Source of the DNA: Gymnothorax reevesii
Lineage: Eukaryota; Chordata; Actinopteri; Anguilliformes; Muraenidae
Direction: 5' to 3'
DNA: 64,000 nucleotides
NCBI GenBank assembly: GCA_029721435.1
Contig: CM056582.1
Coordinates: 38,026,611 to 38,090,610, forward strand
Under the pieces are notes generated by a model. That model saw only the letters and a list, made by a program, of their open reading frames with translations, ran no database searches and was not told the DNA's origin. The translations under genes were made by a program, and so were the position numbers. Shown piece by piece: positions 21,462 to 35,288 of this stretch; within the stretch, counting starts at the first letter, position 1; each line of letters opens with the position of its first letter.

Positions 21462-24400
21462 CATGATCAAGTTGGCCAGTAAATGCATTGGATTGTCGTA
21501 GCAGCACGGTTGTCTTCCTTAGCCGTTTTGAATTCCCCTTTACACCTCTCCTTTACCTCATGACATTATCCAATTGTGGTTGAAGAAACGTTTATGGACA
21601 TTAGAGCATATGACGTCATTTTTTGTCTATTCAAATTCTGCAGCAAAGTTATATAACTTATCCTTTATATGCCATATGATTAGGTCACACGGTCAGGCTG
21701 AATTATACTAGTCCTTTAATTGAAACCTCATGTTTTTTCAGGTTAATTTTTAAGAAACAGCTGTCTACTTTTAAAATGCACACGCGTTAAAGTATTGTTA
21801 AGGGTCTCTTTAATCTTCTGAACCAAGGACTGACACCTTATCCATTTGATCACACAGTCAGTTTCCATGATGTCAGCTCCATAGAATTAAAAACAGTAAA
21901 ATGGACGATGTCATGGAGTTGTGGGGATCTGAAGGGAGCTTAAAATGGCCACCCTTATTGATAAGAAAGTATTCCTATTGTGACACCTGAAAGGGAAGAT
22001 CATAGAATTCCACAAAGGTTGGCCAGTATATACAAGCAGCATAGGTAGTTTCACTCAAGTCTGCCCACTCTTTGATGCAATTGTCAGTGCCCTTTTACTA
22101 CAGTGTTTGAATTCTATGGATAGCTTAAGGGAGTGTCAGCAGTCTTTTATAATACTATCTTGTATTCACTATTGACACAATAGGGACTTTAAGCAAGGGC
22201 GGATTTTGCGACGGCTACGGCACCCGGATATAGATCTGCACTCCGCTGATCGAGACTGAAGCCGTTGTGCTGGCGTTCTTTGCCGTAGCAGGCTGATCTA
22301 CCATGGGGAAAGAACCAATCTCACGTGGCCACTACAACGCTTGGTTCAGGAGATTGAAAATGTTTTCTATAATTGATTGTGACACACTAAACATTATGTG
22401 TTTCAGTGGACTTTTCACACAGACACAGGATACTGTGTAAATTTCGCTGAGTAAAACCATATGGAACAATTTTCTGCTGCAGGCTATATTCTCCCCTCAT
22501 CCCAGCATGGCATACGGTACTTAATTTCTCTACCCTATAAACATCTATATTTACTCACATGTACATTAGTCTTTCTTCTACTGCTGTGCATGAAAAGTAC
22601 ACATATGATGTATATAAATACACACTCCCATGCACTTTACCATTCATTCACACTCTGATTAGATGTGTGCTTTAATTGTCAAACTTTACGTCTTTTTAAA
22701 ATTGAATTGTTCAAAGTAAAGTTTATTAAAAAGATGCACATTTCTTTTGGTTATGCTCTGGTCCTGTACTTGGCCTAATGACAATAAATTTGAATATTGT
22801 AATCAAATATTAACTGTTTCCCATTTCCCCTAAATCTATGACATCTACTCCTTTTGCCAGTGGGAGCAGGACAAATGAGCACTCACACTGAATTAACTAC
22901 TTTGCTGACAAACCCTGATTAAAATCCACTTTTGTTTAAAGTCTCTGCTGGATTTGACAGTGACAGCACCAGCACTTGAGACACTTTTTTCCAGGTGCCA
23001 TAGGCATTGCAAAATCTGCCATTGTTGCTGGTCCAGATGAAATGCATAATTCCAACCACGAAGGGACTCGAACCCTCAGTCTTCTGATTTGAAATATGAC
23101 GCCTTATCCATTAGGCCACGTGGTCATTGCATGACAAGGCTGACTCCTAACAGTGAGCTGTGAGAACTGACAGCGGTTGATCAGTGCCATGTCAAATAAC
23201 CGCTGTCATGTTGAGTTAAACAGCCCTGTCATTGAAAAACTCTCATACTCAATCACTCTCCAGATCCAAACTCAGGTGTTTCGACCGTATGGTCAGGCTG
23301 AGCAATGTTAGCCCCTTGACTGAAGTTTGGTGAGTTTTTTTCTCAGATTTCAGTGTTAGTAACACCAGCAAGATGATATGAAAAAACACCACCATCACAC
23401 AACTATGCAAAGACTCAAGTCCTCAATCTTTTGATCCGGAGTCAGAAAGCTCCTCCATTAGGTGTCCTTTCATATTAGGTGACATCATTGGGGTTGACTT
23501 ATGTTATTCCCTTAAACAAAGCCTTGTGAGTGTTAGTTTCAAGTTTCTGTTGCAGAAACTGTGACCAAGTCGTGTTCACAAGTACCAGCTTAAAAGAAAG
23601 TTTTTGTCCGAGAAACAGCTGGCAAGTGACATTAAAAAGCACCAGCACTAAACAACCATGAATGGTCTCCAACTGTCAGTCTTAATACTTGAGTCAACTA
23701 AATTATCCAATATTTGCCTGATGTATTAGTTCACATGGTCAGGTTGAGTTTTGCTTGTCCCTTGACAGTGGTTTTGTGAGTTTTGTCAAGGTTCTTTCTA
23801 AAACCGCAGCCAGATAACATGAAAAACCACGACCAGAAGACACTTATGAAGGGACTCAGATCCTCAATGTTCTGGCTCAAAGTCAGAAACCTCACCTATT
23901 AGTTTGCTTTCATACATTACTACTACTATGTTACATTCAAAAGCTCTGTTATTGAACAAGGTATGCTCAATTACCTTATCCAAAATCAGGTGCCCTGTGT
24001 ATCGGACCGTAAAAAACAGCTTGCAAATGATATAAACACAAGTGTCAAACAAGCAAGAAGGGACTAAAGTCCTTCGTCTTCAGATCCGTAGTCAGGAATT
24101 TCTCCATTAGGGGCCCTTCATATTAGGTAACATCATATGACTGAATTGCTTTATTGTCATGAAGAAAAGGTTCCAAGTTCTTTAACTGCTTTCTTTTGAC
24201 GAAACAGCTACCAGTTCATATTAACAAGCACCAACTTTAAAGAAAGTTTTTATGTAGGAAATACCGCAAGATACATTAACAAGCACCCCCATGAAACACC
24301 CTTGAAGGTTCTCCAACAATCAATCCGAAGATCAGGGCCATGTTCGAATAGTGTTTTTTGTCACGGAAAGTGGCTAACTTCTAGAAAATGAGCTGGAAGT

Positions 24401-24627
24401 GTATACACGGCAGCCATGAGAAGTGTATTCCAGTTTTGTAAATGTAAAGAAAAGGTGCTTCAATGCTTCCTAACGTATCACCTTTGACATAGGGTACACG
24501 AAACCATTCTTCATAAAAACAAAGGTGATAACGCCATCCAGCCATTCAGTGTGGCTGAACCATTTAAAGTGACGACCATCCATACGGGCAATCACAAAAA
24601 ACAAAGGAACGTGATGGGCAAGAATGG
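21462..24627. repeat. Unit U8 (3,166 bp)
   Basis: Full-length unit of the same family as U3, U10, U16 and U17, recognised by the AT-rich degraded anticodon arm and by ATGG in place of AGTG near 22461. Confidence 0.95.
23053..23125 (-). pseudogene. Degraded tRNA-Arg copy, TCA (U8)
   Basis: As in U3, anticodon stem TCATA/TCAGA and loop TTTCAAA, but the D-loop keeps the normal GGATAAGG. Acceptor and T arms intact. Confidence 0.8.
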
Positions 24628-27600
24628 CATGATCAAGTTGGCCAGTAAATGCATTGGATTGTCGTAGCAGCACGGTTGTCTTCCTTAGCCGTTTTGAATT
24701 CCCCTTTACACCTCTCCTTTACCTCATGACATTATCCAATTGTGGATGAAGAAACGTTTATGGACATTAGAGCATATGATGTCATTTTTTGTCTATTCAA
24801 ATTCTGCAGCAAAGTTATATAACTTATCCTTTATATGCCATATGATTAGGTCACACGGTCAGGTTGAATTATACTAGTCCTTTAATTGAAGCTTCATGTT
24901 TTTTCAGGTTAATTTTTAAGAAACAGCTGTCTACTTTTAAAATGCACACGCGTTAAAGTATTGTTAAGGGTCTCTTTAATCTTCTGAACCAAGGACTGAC
25001 ACCTTATCCATTCGATCACACAGTCAGTTTCCATGATGTCAGCTCCATAGAATTAAAAACAGTAAAATGGACGATGTCATGGAGTTGTGGGGATCTGAAG
25101 GGAGCTTAAAATGGCCACCCTTATTGATAAGAAAGTATTCCTATTGTGACACCTGAAAGGGAAGATCATAGAATTCCACAAAGGTTGGCCAGTATATACA
25201 AGCAGCATAGGTAGTTTCACTCAAGTCTGCCCACTCTTTGATGCAATTGTCAGTGCCCTTTTACTACAGTGTTTGAATTCTATGGATAGCTTAAGGGAGT
25301 GTCAGCAGACTTTTATAATACTATCTTGTATTCACTATTGTCACAATAGGGACTTTAAGCAAGGGCGGATTTTGCGACGGCTACGGCACCCGGATATAGA
25401 TCTGCACTCCGCTGATCGAGACTGAAGCCGTTGTGCCGGCGTTCTTTGCCGTAGCAGGCTGATCTACCATGGGGAAAGAACCAATCTCACGTGGCCACTA
25501 CAACGCTTGGTTCAGGAGATTGAAAATGTTTTCTATAATTGATTGTGACACACTAAACATTATGTGTTTCAGTGGACTTTTCACACAGACACAGGATACT
25601 GTGTAAATTTCGCTGAGTAAAACCATAGTGAACAATTTTCTGCTGCAGGCTATATTCTCCCCTCATCCCAGCATGGCATACGGTACTTAATTTCTCTACC
25701 CTATAAACATCTATATTTACTCACATGTACATTAGTCTTTCTTCTACTGCTGTGCATGAAAAGTACACATATGATGTATATAAATGCATACTCCCATGCA
25801 CTTTACCGTTCATTTACACTCTGATTAGATGTGTGCTTTAATTGTCAAACTTTACGTCTTTTTAAAATTGAATTGTTCAAAGTAAAGTTTATTAAAAAGA
25901 TGCACATTTCTTTTGGTTATGCTCTGTTCCTGTACTTGGCATAATGACAATAAATTTGAATATTGTAATCAAATATTAACTGTTTCCCATTTCCCCTAAA
26001 TCTATGACATCAACTCCTTTTGCTAGTGGGAGCAGAACAAATGAGCACTCACACTGAATTAACTACTTTGCTGACAAACCCTGATTAAAATCCACTTTTG
26101 TTTAAAGTCTCTGGTGGATTTGACAGTGACAGCACCAGCACTTGAGACACTTTTTTCCAGGTGCCATAGGCATTGCAAAATCTGCCATTGTTGCTGGTCC
26201 AGATGAAATGCACATTTCCAACCACGAAGGGACTCGAACCCTCAGTCTTCTGATCCGAAATCAGACGCCTTATCCATTAGGCCACATAGTCATTGCATGA
26301 CAAGATTGACTCCTAACAGTGAGCTGTGAGACCTGACAGCGGTTGATCAGTGCCATGTCAAATAACCGCTGTCATGTTGAGTTAAACAGCCCTGTCATTG
26401 AAAAACTCTCATACTCAATCACTCTCCAGATCCAAACTCAGGTGTTTCGACCGTATGGTCAGGCTGAGCAATGTTAGCCCCTTGACTGATGTTTGGTGAG
26501 TTTTTTTCTCAGATTTCAGTGTTAGTAACACCAGCAAGATGATATGAAAAAACACCACCATCACACAACTATGCAAAGACTCAAGTCCTCAATCTTTTGA
26601 TCCGGAGTCAGAAAGCTCCTCCATTAGGTGTCCTTTCATATTAGGTGACATCATTGGGGTTGACTTATGTTATTCCCTTAAACAAAGCCTTGTGAGTGTT
26701 AGTTTCAAGTTTCTGTTGCAGAAACTGTGACCAAGTCGTGTTAACAAGTACCAGCTTAAAAGAAAGTTTTTGTCCGAGAAACAGCTGGCAAGTGACATTA
26801 AAAAGCACCAGCACTAAACAACCATGAATGGTCTCCAACTGTCAGTCTTAATACTTGAGTCAACTAAATTATCCAATATTTGCCTGATGTATTAGTTCAC
26901 ATGGTCAGGTTGAGTTTTGCTTGTCCCTTGACAGTGGTTTTGTGAGTTTTGTCAAGGTTCTTTCTAAAACCGCAGCCAGATAACATGAAAAACCACGACC
27001 AGAAGACACTTATGAAGGGACTCAGATCCTCAATGTTCTGGCTCAAAGTCAGAAACCTCACCTATTAGTTTGCTTTCATACATTACTACTACTATGTTAC
27101 ATTCAAAAGCTCTGTTATTGAACAAGGTATGCTCAATTACCTTATCCAAAATCAGGTGCCCTGTGTATCGGACCGTAAAAAACAGCTTGCAAATGATATA
27201 AACACAAGTGTCAAACAAGCAAGAAGGGACTAAAGTCCTTCGTCTTCAGATCCGTAGTCAGGAATTTCTCCATTAGGGGCCCTTCATATTAGGTAACATC
27301 ATATGACTGAATTGCTTTATTGTCATGAAGAAAAGGTTCCAAGTTCTTTAACTGCTTTCTTTTGACGAAACAGCTACCAGTTCATATTAACAAGCACCAA
27401 CTTTAAAGAAAGTTTTTATGTAGGAAATACCGCAAGATACATTAACAAGCACCCCCATGAAACACCCTTGAAGGTTCTCCAACAATCAATCCGAAGATCA
27501 GGGCCATGTTGGAATAGTGTTTTTTGTCACGGAAAGTGGCTAACTTCTAGAAAATGAGCTGGAAGTGTATACACGGCAGCCATGAGAAGTGTATTCCAGT

Positions 27601-27793
27601 TTTGTAAATGTAAAGAAAAGGTGCTTCAATGCTTCCTAACGTATCACCTTTGACATAGGGTACACGAAACCATTCTTCATAAAAACAAAGGTGATAACGC
27701 CATCCAGCCATTCAGTGTGGCTGAACCATTTAAAGTGACGACCATCCATACGGGCAATCACAAAAAACAAAGGAACGTGATGGGCAAGAATGG
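24628..27793. repeat. Unit U9 (3,166 bp)
   Basis: Full-length unit of the family that includes U1, U7, U14 and U15 (T-type variants near 24863 and 24890). Carries an intact tRNA-Arg(TCG). Confidence 0.95.
26219..26291 (-). tRNA. tRNA-Arg(TCG), intact (U9)
   Basis: Full cloverleaf with anticodon TCG; the only difference from the U14/U15 copies is T in place of C at position 32 (loop TTTCGGA), which does not disturb pairing. Acceptor GACTATG with three wobble pairs. Confidence 0.9.
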
Positions 27794-30700
27794 CATGATC
27801 AAGTTGGCCAGTAAATGCATTGGATTGTCGTAGCAGCACGGTTGTCTTCCTTAGCCGTTTTGAATTCCCCTTTACACCTCTCCTTTACCTCATGACATTA
27901 TCCAATTGTGGTTGAAGAAACGTTTATGGACATTAGAGCATATGACGTCATTTTTTGTCTATTCAAATTCTGCAGCAAAGTTATATAACTTATCCTTTAT
28001 ATGCCATATGATTAGGTCACACGGTCAGGCTGAATTATACTAGTCCTTTAATTGAAACCTCATGTTTTTTCAGGTTAATTTTTAAGAAACAGCTGTCTAC
28101 TTTTAAAATGCACACGCGTTAAAGTATTGTTAAGGGTCTCTTTAATCTTCTGAACCAAGGACTGACACCTTATCCATTTGATCACACAGTCAGTTTCCAT
28201 GATGTCAGCTCCATAGAATTAAAAACAGTAAAATGGACGATGTCATGGAGTTGTGGGGATCTGAAGGGAGCTTAAAATGGCCACCCTTATTGATAAGAAA
28301 GTATTCCTATTGTGACACCTGAAAGGGAAGATCATAGAATTCCACAAAGGTTGGCCAGTATATACAAGCAGCATAGGTAGTTTCACTCAAGTCTGCCCAC
28401 TCTTTGATGCAATTGTCAGTGCCCTTTTACTACAGTGTTTGAATTCTATGTATAGCTTAAGGGAGTGTCAGCAGTCTTTTATAATACTATCTTGTATTCA
28501 CTATTGACACAATAGGGACTTTAAGCAAGGGCGGATTTTGCGACGGCTACGGCACCCGGATATAGATCTGCACTCCGCTGATCGAGACTGAAGCCGTTGT
28601 GCTGGCGTTCTTTGCCGTAGCAGGCTGATCTACCATGGGGAAAGAACCAATCTCACGTGGCCACTACAACGCTTGGTTCAGGAGATTGAAAATGTTTTCT
28701 ATAATTGATTGTGACACACTAAACATTATGTGTTTCAGTGGACTTTTCACACAGACACAGGATACTGTGTAAATTTCGCTGAGTAAAACCATATGGAACA
28801 ATTTTCTGCTGCAGGCTATATTCTCCCCTCATCCCAGCATGGCATACGGTACTTAATTTCTCTACCCTATAAACATCTATATTTACTCACATGTACATTA
28901 GTCTTTCTTCTACTGCTGTGCATGAAAAGTACACATATGATGTATATAAATACACACTCCCATGCACTTTACCATTCATTCACACTCTGATTAGATGTGT
29001 GCTTTAATTGTCAAACTTTACGTCTTTTTAAAATTGAATTGTTCAAAGTAAAGTTTATTAAAAAGATGCACATTTCTTTTGGTTATGCTCTGGTCCTGTA
29101 CTTGGCATAATGACAATAAATTTGAATATTGTAATCAAATATTAACTGTTTCCCATTTCCCCTAAATCTATGACATCTACTCCTTTTGCCAGTGGGAGCA
29201 GGACAAATGAGCACTCACACTGAATTAACTACTTTGCTGACAAACCCTGATTAAAATCCACTTTTGTTTAAAGTCTCTGCTGGATTTGACAGTGACAGCA
29301 CCAGCACTTGAGACACTTTTTTCCAGGTGCCATAGGCATTGCAAAATCTGCCATTGTTGCTGGTCCAGATGAAATGCATAATTCCAACCACGAAGGGACT
29401 CGAACCCTCAGACTTCTGATTTGAAATATGACGCCTTAACCATTAGGCCACGTGGTCATTGCATGACAAGGCAGACTCCTAACAGTGAGCTGTGAGAACT
29501 GACAGCGGTTGATCAGTGCCATGTCAAATAACCGCTGTCATGTTGAGTTAAACAGCCCTGTCATTGAAAAACTCTCATACTCAATCACTCTCCAGATCCA
29601 AACTCAGGTGTTTCGACCGTATGGTCAGGCTGAGCAATGTTAGCCCCTTGACTGAAGTTTGGTGAGTTTTTTTCTCAGATTTCAGTGTTAGTAACACCAG
29701 CAAGATGATATGAAAAAACACCACCATCACACAACTATGCAAAGACTCAAGTCCTCAATCTTTTGATCCGGAGTCAGAAAGCTCCTCCATTAGGTGTCCT
29801 TTCATATTAGGTGACATCATTGGGGTTGACTTATGTTATTCCCTTAAACAAAGCCTTGTGAGTGTTAGTTTCAAGTTTCTGTTGCAGAAACTGTGACCAA
29901 GTCGTGTTCACAAGTACCAGCTTAAAAGAAAGTTTTTGTCCGAGAAACAGCTGGCAAGTGACATTAAAAAGCACCAGCACTAAACAACCATGAATGGTCT
30001 CCAACTGTCAGTCTTAATACTTGAGTCAACTAAATTATCCAATATTTGCCTGATGTATTAGTTCACATGGTCAGGTTGAGTTTTGCTTGTCCCTTGACAG
30101 TGGTTTTGTGAGTTTTGTCAAGGTTCTTTCTAAAACCGCAGCCAGATAACATGAAAAACCACGACCAGAAGACACTTATGAAGGGACTCAGATCCTCAAT
30201 GTTCTGGCTCAAAGTCAGAAACCTCACCTATTAGTTTGCTTTCATACATTACTACTACTATGTTACATTCAAAAGCTCTGTTATTGAACAAGGTATGCTC
30301 AATTACCTTATCCAAAATCAGGTGCCCTGTGTATCGGACCGTAAAAAACAGCTTGCAAATGATATAAACACAAGTGTCAAACAAGCAAGAAGGGACTAAA
30401 GTCCTTCGTCTTCAGATCCGTAGTCAGGAATTTCTCCATTAGGGGCCCTTCATATTAGGTAACATCATATGACTGAATTGCTTTATTGTCATGAAGAAAA
30501 GGTTCCAAGTTCTTTAACTGCTTTCTTTTGACGAAACAGCTACCAGTTCATATTAACAAGCACCAACTTTAAAGAAAGTTTTTATGTAGGAAATACCGCA
30601 AGATACATTAACAAGCACCCCCATGAAACACCCTTGAAGGTTCTCCAACAATCAATCCGAAGATCAGGGCCATGTTGGAATAGTGTTTTTTGTCACGGAA

Positions 30701-30959
30701 AGTGGCTAACTTCTAGAAAATGAGCTGGAAGTGTATACACGGCAGCCATGAGAAGTGTATTCCAGTTTTGTAAATGTAAAGAAAAGGTGCTTCAATGCTT
30801 CCTAACGTATCACCTTTGACATAGGGTACACGAAACCATTCTTCATAAAAACAAAGGTGATAACGCCATCCAGCCATTCAGTGTGGCTGAACCATTTAAA
30901 GTGACGACCATCCATACGGGCAATCACAAAAAACAAAGGAACGTGATGGGCAAGAATGG
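27794..30959. repeat. Unit U10 (3,166 bp)
   Basis: Full-length unit, sister of U3 by private variants in and just beyond the tRNA. First unit of the second copy of the duplicated block. Confidence 0.95.
29385..29457 (-). pseudogene. Degraded tRNA-Arg copy, TCA (U10)
   Basis: Carries the same D-loop T and anticodon-arm lesions as U3 (loop TTTCAAA, stem TCATA) plus one further change in the variable loop. Acceptor and T arms intact. Confidence 0.8.
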
Positions 30960-33615
30960 CATGATCAAGTTGGCCAGTAAATGCATTGGATTGTCGTAGC
31001 AGCACGGTTGTCTTCCTTAGCCGTTTTGAATTCCCCTTTACACCTCTCCTTTACCTCATGACATTATCCAATTGTGGTTGAAGAAACGTTTATGGACATT
31101 AGAGCATATGACGTCATTTTTTGTCTATTCAAATTCTGCAGCAAAGTTATATAACTTATCCTTTATATGCCATATGATTAGGTCACACGGTCAGGCTGAA
31201 TTATACTAGTCCTTTAATTGAAACCTCATGTTTTTTCAGGTTAATTTTTAAGAAACAGCTGTCTACTTTTAAAATGCACACGCGTTAAAGTATTGTTAAG
31301 GGTCTCTTTAATCTTCTGAACCAAGGACTGACACCTTATCCATTCGATCACACAGTCAGTTTCCATGATGTCAGCTCCATAGAATTAAAAACAGTAAAAT
31401 GGACGATGTCATGGAGTTGTGGGGATCTGAAGGGAGCTTAAAATGGCCACCCTTATTGATAAGAAAGTATTCCTATTGTGACACCTGAAAGGGAAGATCA
31501 TAGAATTCCACAAAGGTTGGCCAGTATATACAAGCAGCATAGGTAGTTTCACTCAAGTCTGCCCACTCTTTGATGCAATTGTCAGTGCCCTTTTACTACA
31601 GTGTTTGAATTCTATGGATAGCTTAAGGGAGTGTCAGCAGACTTTTATAATACTATCTTGTATTCACTATTGACACAATAGGGACTTTAAGCAAGGGCGG
31701 ATTTTGCGACGGCTACGGCACCCGGATATAGATCTGCACTCCGCTGATCGAGACTGAAGCCGTTGTGCCGGCGTTCTTTGCCGTAGCAGGCTGATCTACC
31801 ATGGGGAAAGAACCAATCTCACGTGGCCACTACAACGCTTGGTTCAGGAGATTGAAAATGTTTTCTATAATTGATTGTGACACACTAAACATTATGTGTT
31901 TCAGTGGACTTTTCACACAGACACAGGATACTGTGTAAATTTCGCTGAGTAAAACCATAGTGAACAATTTTCTGCTGCAGGCTATATTCTCCCCTCATCC
32001 CAGCATGGCATACGGTACTTAATTTCTCTACCCTATAAACATCTATATTTACTCACATGTACATTAGTCTTTCTTCTACTGCTGTGCATGAAAAGTACAC
32101 ATATGATGTATATAAATGCATACTCCCATGCACTTTACCGTTCATTTACACTCTGATTAGATGTGTGCTTTAATTGTCAAACTTTACGTCTTTTTAAAAT
32201 TGAATTGTTCAAAGTAAAGTTTATTAAAAAGATGCACATTTCTTTTGGTTATGCTCTGTTCCTGTACTTGGCATAATGACAATTAATTTGAATATTGTAA
32301 TCAAATATTAACTGTTTCCCATTTCCCCTAAATCTATGACATCAACTCCTTTTGCTAGTGGGAGCAGAACAAATGAGCACTCACACTGAATTAACTACTT
32401 TGCTGACAAACCCTGATTAAAATTCACTTTTGTTTAAAGTCCCTGCTGGATTTGACAGTGACAGCACCAGCACTTGAGACACTTTTTTCCAGGTGCCATA
32501 GGAATTGCAAAATCTGCCATTGTTGCTGGTCCAGATGAAATGCACAATTCCAACCACGAAGGGACTCGAACCCTCAGTCTTCTGATCCGAAGTCAGACGC
32601 CTTATCCATTAGGCCACGTGGTCATTGCATGTCAAGGCTGACTCCTAACAGTGAGCTGTGAGAACTGACAGCGGTTGATCAGTGCCATGTCAAATAACCG
32701 CTGTCATGTTGAGTTAAACAGCCCTGTCATTGAAAAACTCTCATACTCAATCACTCTCCAGATCCAAACTCAGGTGTTTCGACCGTATGGTCAGGCTGAG
32801 CAATGTTAGCCCCTTGACTGATGTTTGGTGAGTTTTTTTCTCAGATTTCAGTGTTAGTAACACCAGCAAGATGATATGAAAAAACACCACCATCACACAA
32901 CTATGCAAAGACTCAAGTCCTCAATCTTTTGATCCGGAGTCAGAAAGCTCCTCCATTAGGTGTCCTTTCATATTAGGTGACATCATTGGGGTTGACTTAT
33001 GTTATTCCCTTAAACAAAGCCTTGTGAGTGTTAGTTTCAAGTTTCTGTTGCAGAAACTGTGACCAAGTCGTGTTCACAAGTACCAGCTTAAAAGAAAGTT
33101 TTTGTCCGAGAAACAGCTGGCAAGTGACATTAAAAAGCACCAGCACTAAACAACCATGAATGGTCTCCAACTGTCAGTCTTAATACTTGAGTAAACTAAA
33201 TTATCCAATATTTGCCTGATGTATTAGTTCACATGGTCAGGTTGAGTTTTGCTTGTCCCTTGACAGTGGTTTTGTGAGTTTTGTCAAGGTTCTTTCTAAA
33301 ACCGCAGCCAGATAACATGAAAAACCACGACCAGAAGACACTTATGAAGGGACTCAGATCCTCAATGTTCTGGCTCAAAGTCAGAAACCTCACCTATTAG
33401 TTTGCTTTCATACATTACTACTACTATGTTACATTCAAAAGCTCTGTTATTGAACAAGGTATGCTCAATTACCTTATCCAAAATCAGGTGCCCTGTGTAT
33501 CGGACCGTAAAAAACAGCTTGCAAATGATATAAACACAAGTGTCCAACAAGCAAGAAGGGACTAAAGTCCTTCGTCTTCAGATCCGTAGTCAGGAATTTC
33601 TCCATTAGGGGCCCT
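30960..33615. repeat. Unit U11 (2,656 bp, short type)
   Basis: Lacks the terminal 510 bp; sister of U4 by shared private substitutions near 32284, 32424 and 33193. Lacks the extra T and one other substitution seen in U4, which therefore arose after the block was copied. Confidence 0.95.
32551..32623 (-). tRNA. tRNA-Arg(TCG), intact (U11)
   Basis: Mature region identical to the U4 copy: acceptor GACCACG/CGTGGTT, loop CTTCGGA, consensus A and B boxes. One upstream base of the 3' spacer (near 32503) differs. Confidence 0.92.
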
Positions 33616-33616
33616 C
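33615..33616. other. 510-bp deletion junction, U11/U12
   Basis: Same junction sequence and same linked substitution as the other two short units. Confidence 0.9.
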
Positions 33617-35033
33617 ATGATCAAGTTGGCCAGTAAATGCATTGGATTGTCGTAGCAGCACGGTTGTCTTCCTTAGCCGTTTTGAATTCCCCTTTACACC
33701 TCTCCTTTACCTCATGACATTATCCAATTGTGGATGAAGAAACGTTTATGGACATTAGAGCATATGATGTCATTTTTTGTCTATTCAAATTCTGCAGCAA
33801 AGTTATATAACTTATCCTTTATATGCCATATGATTAGGTCACACGGTCAGGCTGAATTATACTAGTCCTTTAATTGAAACCTCATGTTTTTTCAGGTTAA
33901 TTTTTAAGAAACAGCTGTCTACTTTTAAAATGCACACGCGTTAAAGTATTGTTAAGGGTCTCTTTAATCTTCTGAACCAAGGACTGACACCTTATCCATT
34001 CGATCACACAGTCAGTTTCCATGATGTCAGCTCCATAGAATTAAAAACAGTAAAATGGACGATGTCATGGAGTTGTGGGGATCTGAAGGGAGCTTAAAAT
34101 GGCCACCCTTATTGATAAGAAAGTATTCCTATTGTGACACCTGAAAGGGAAGATCATAGAATTCCACAAAGGTTGGCCAGTATATACAAGCAGCATAGGT
34201 AGTTTCACTCAAGTCTGCCCACTCTTTGATGCAATTGTCAGTGCCCTTTTACTACAGTGTTTGAATTCTATGGATAGCTTAAGGGAGTGTCAGCAGACTT
34301 TTATAATACTATCTTGTATTCACTATTGTCACAATAGGGACTTTAAGCAAGGGCGGATTTTGCGACGGCTACGGCACCCGGATATAGATCTGCACTCCGC
34401 TGATCGAGACTGAAGCCGTTGTGCCGGCGTTCTTTGCCGTAGCAGGCTGATCTACCATGGGGAAAGAACCAATCTCACGTGGCCACTACAACGCTTGGTT
34501 CAGGAGATTGAAAATGTTTTCTATAATTGATTGTGACACACTAAACATTATGTGTTTCAGTGGACTTTTCACACAGACACAGGATACTGTGTAAATTTCG
34601 CTGAGTAAAACCATAGTGAACAATTTTCTGCTGCAGGCTATATTCTCCCCTCATCCCAGCATGGCATACGGTACTTAATTTCTCTACCCTATAAACATCT
34701 ATATTTACTCACATGTACATTAGTCTTTCTTCTACTGCTGTGCATGAAAAGTACACATATGATGTATATAAATGCATACTCCCATGCACTTTACCGTTCA
34801 TTTACACTCTGATTAGATGTGTGCTTTAATTGTCAAACTTTACGTCTTTTTAAAATTGAATTGTTCAAAGTAAAGTTTATTAAAAAGATGCACATTTCTT
34901 TTGGTTATGCTCTGTTCCTGTACTTGGCATAATGACAATAAATTTGAATATTGTAATCAAATATTAACTGTTTCCCATTTCCCCTAAATCTATGACATCA
35001 ACTCCTTTTGCTAGTGGGAGCAGAACAAATGAG

Positions 35034-35051
35034 CACTCACACCACTCACAC
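35034..35051 (+). repeat. 9-bp tandem duplication (U12)
   Basis: Second occurrence of the U5 marker duplication, with the same flanking substitutions. Confidence 0.95.
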
Positions 35052-35215
35052 TGAATTAACTACTTTGCTGACAAACCCTGATTAAAATCCACTTTTGTTT
35101 AAAGTCTCTGCTGGATTTGACAGTGACAGCACCAGCACTTGAGACACTTGTTTCCAGGTGCCATAGGCATTGCAAAATCTGCCATTGTTGCTGGTCCAAA
35201 TGAAATGCACAATTC

Positions 35216-35288
35216 CAACCACGTAGGGACTCGAACCCTCAGTCTTCTGATCCGAAGTCAGACGCCTTATCCATTAGGCCACATGGTC
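35216..35288 (-). tRNA. tRNA-Arg(TCG) with one T-stem mismatch (U12)
   Basis: Identical to the U5 copy, including the G49-A65 mismatch and T6-G67 wobble. Anticodon arm normal. Confidence 0.82.
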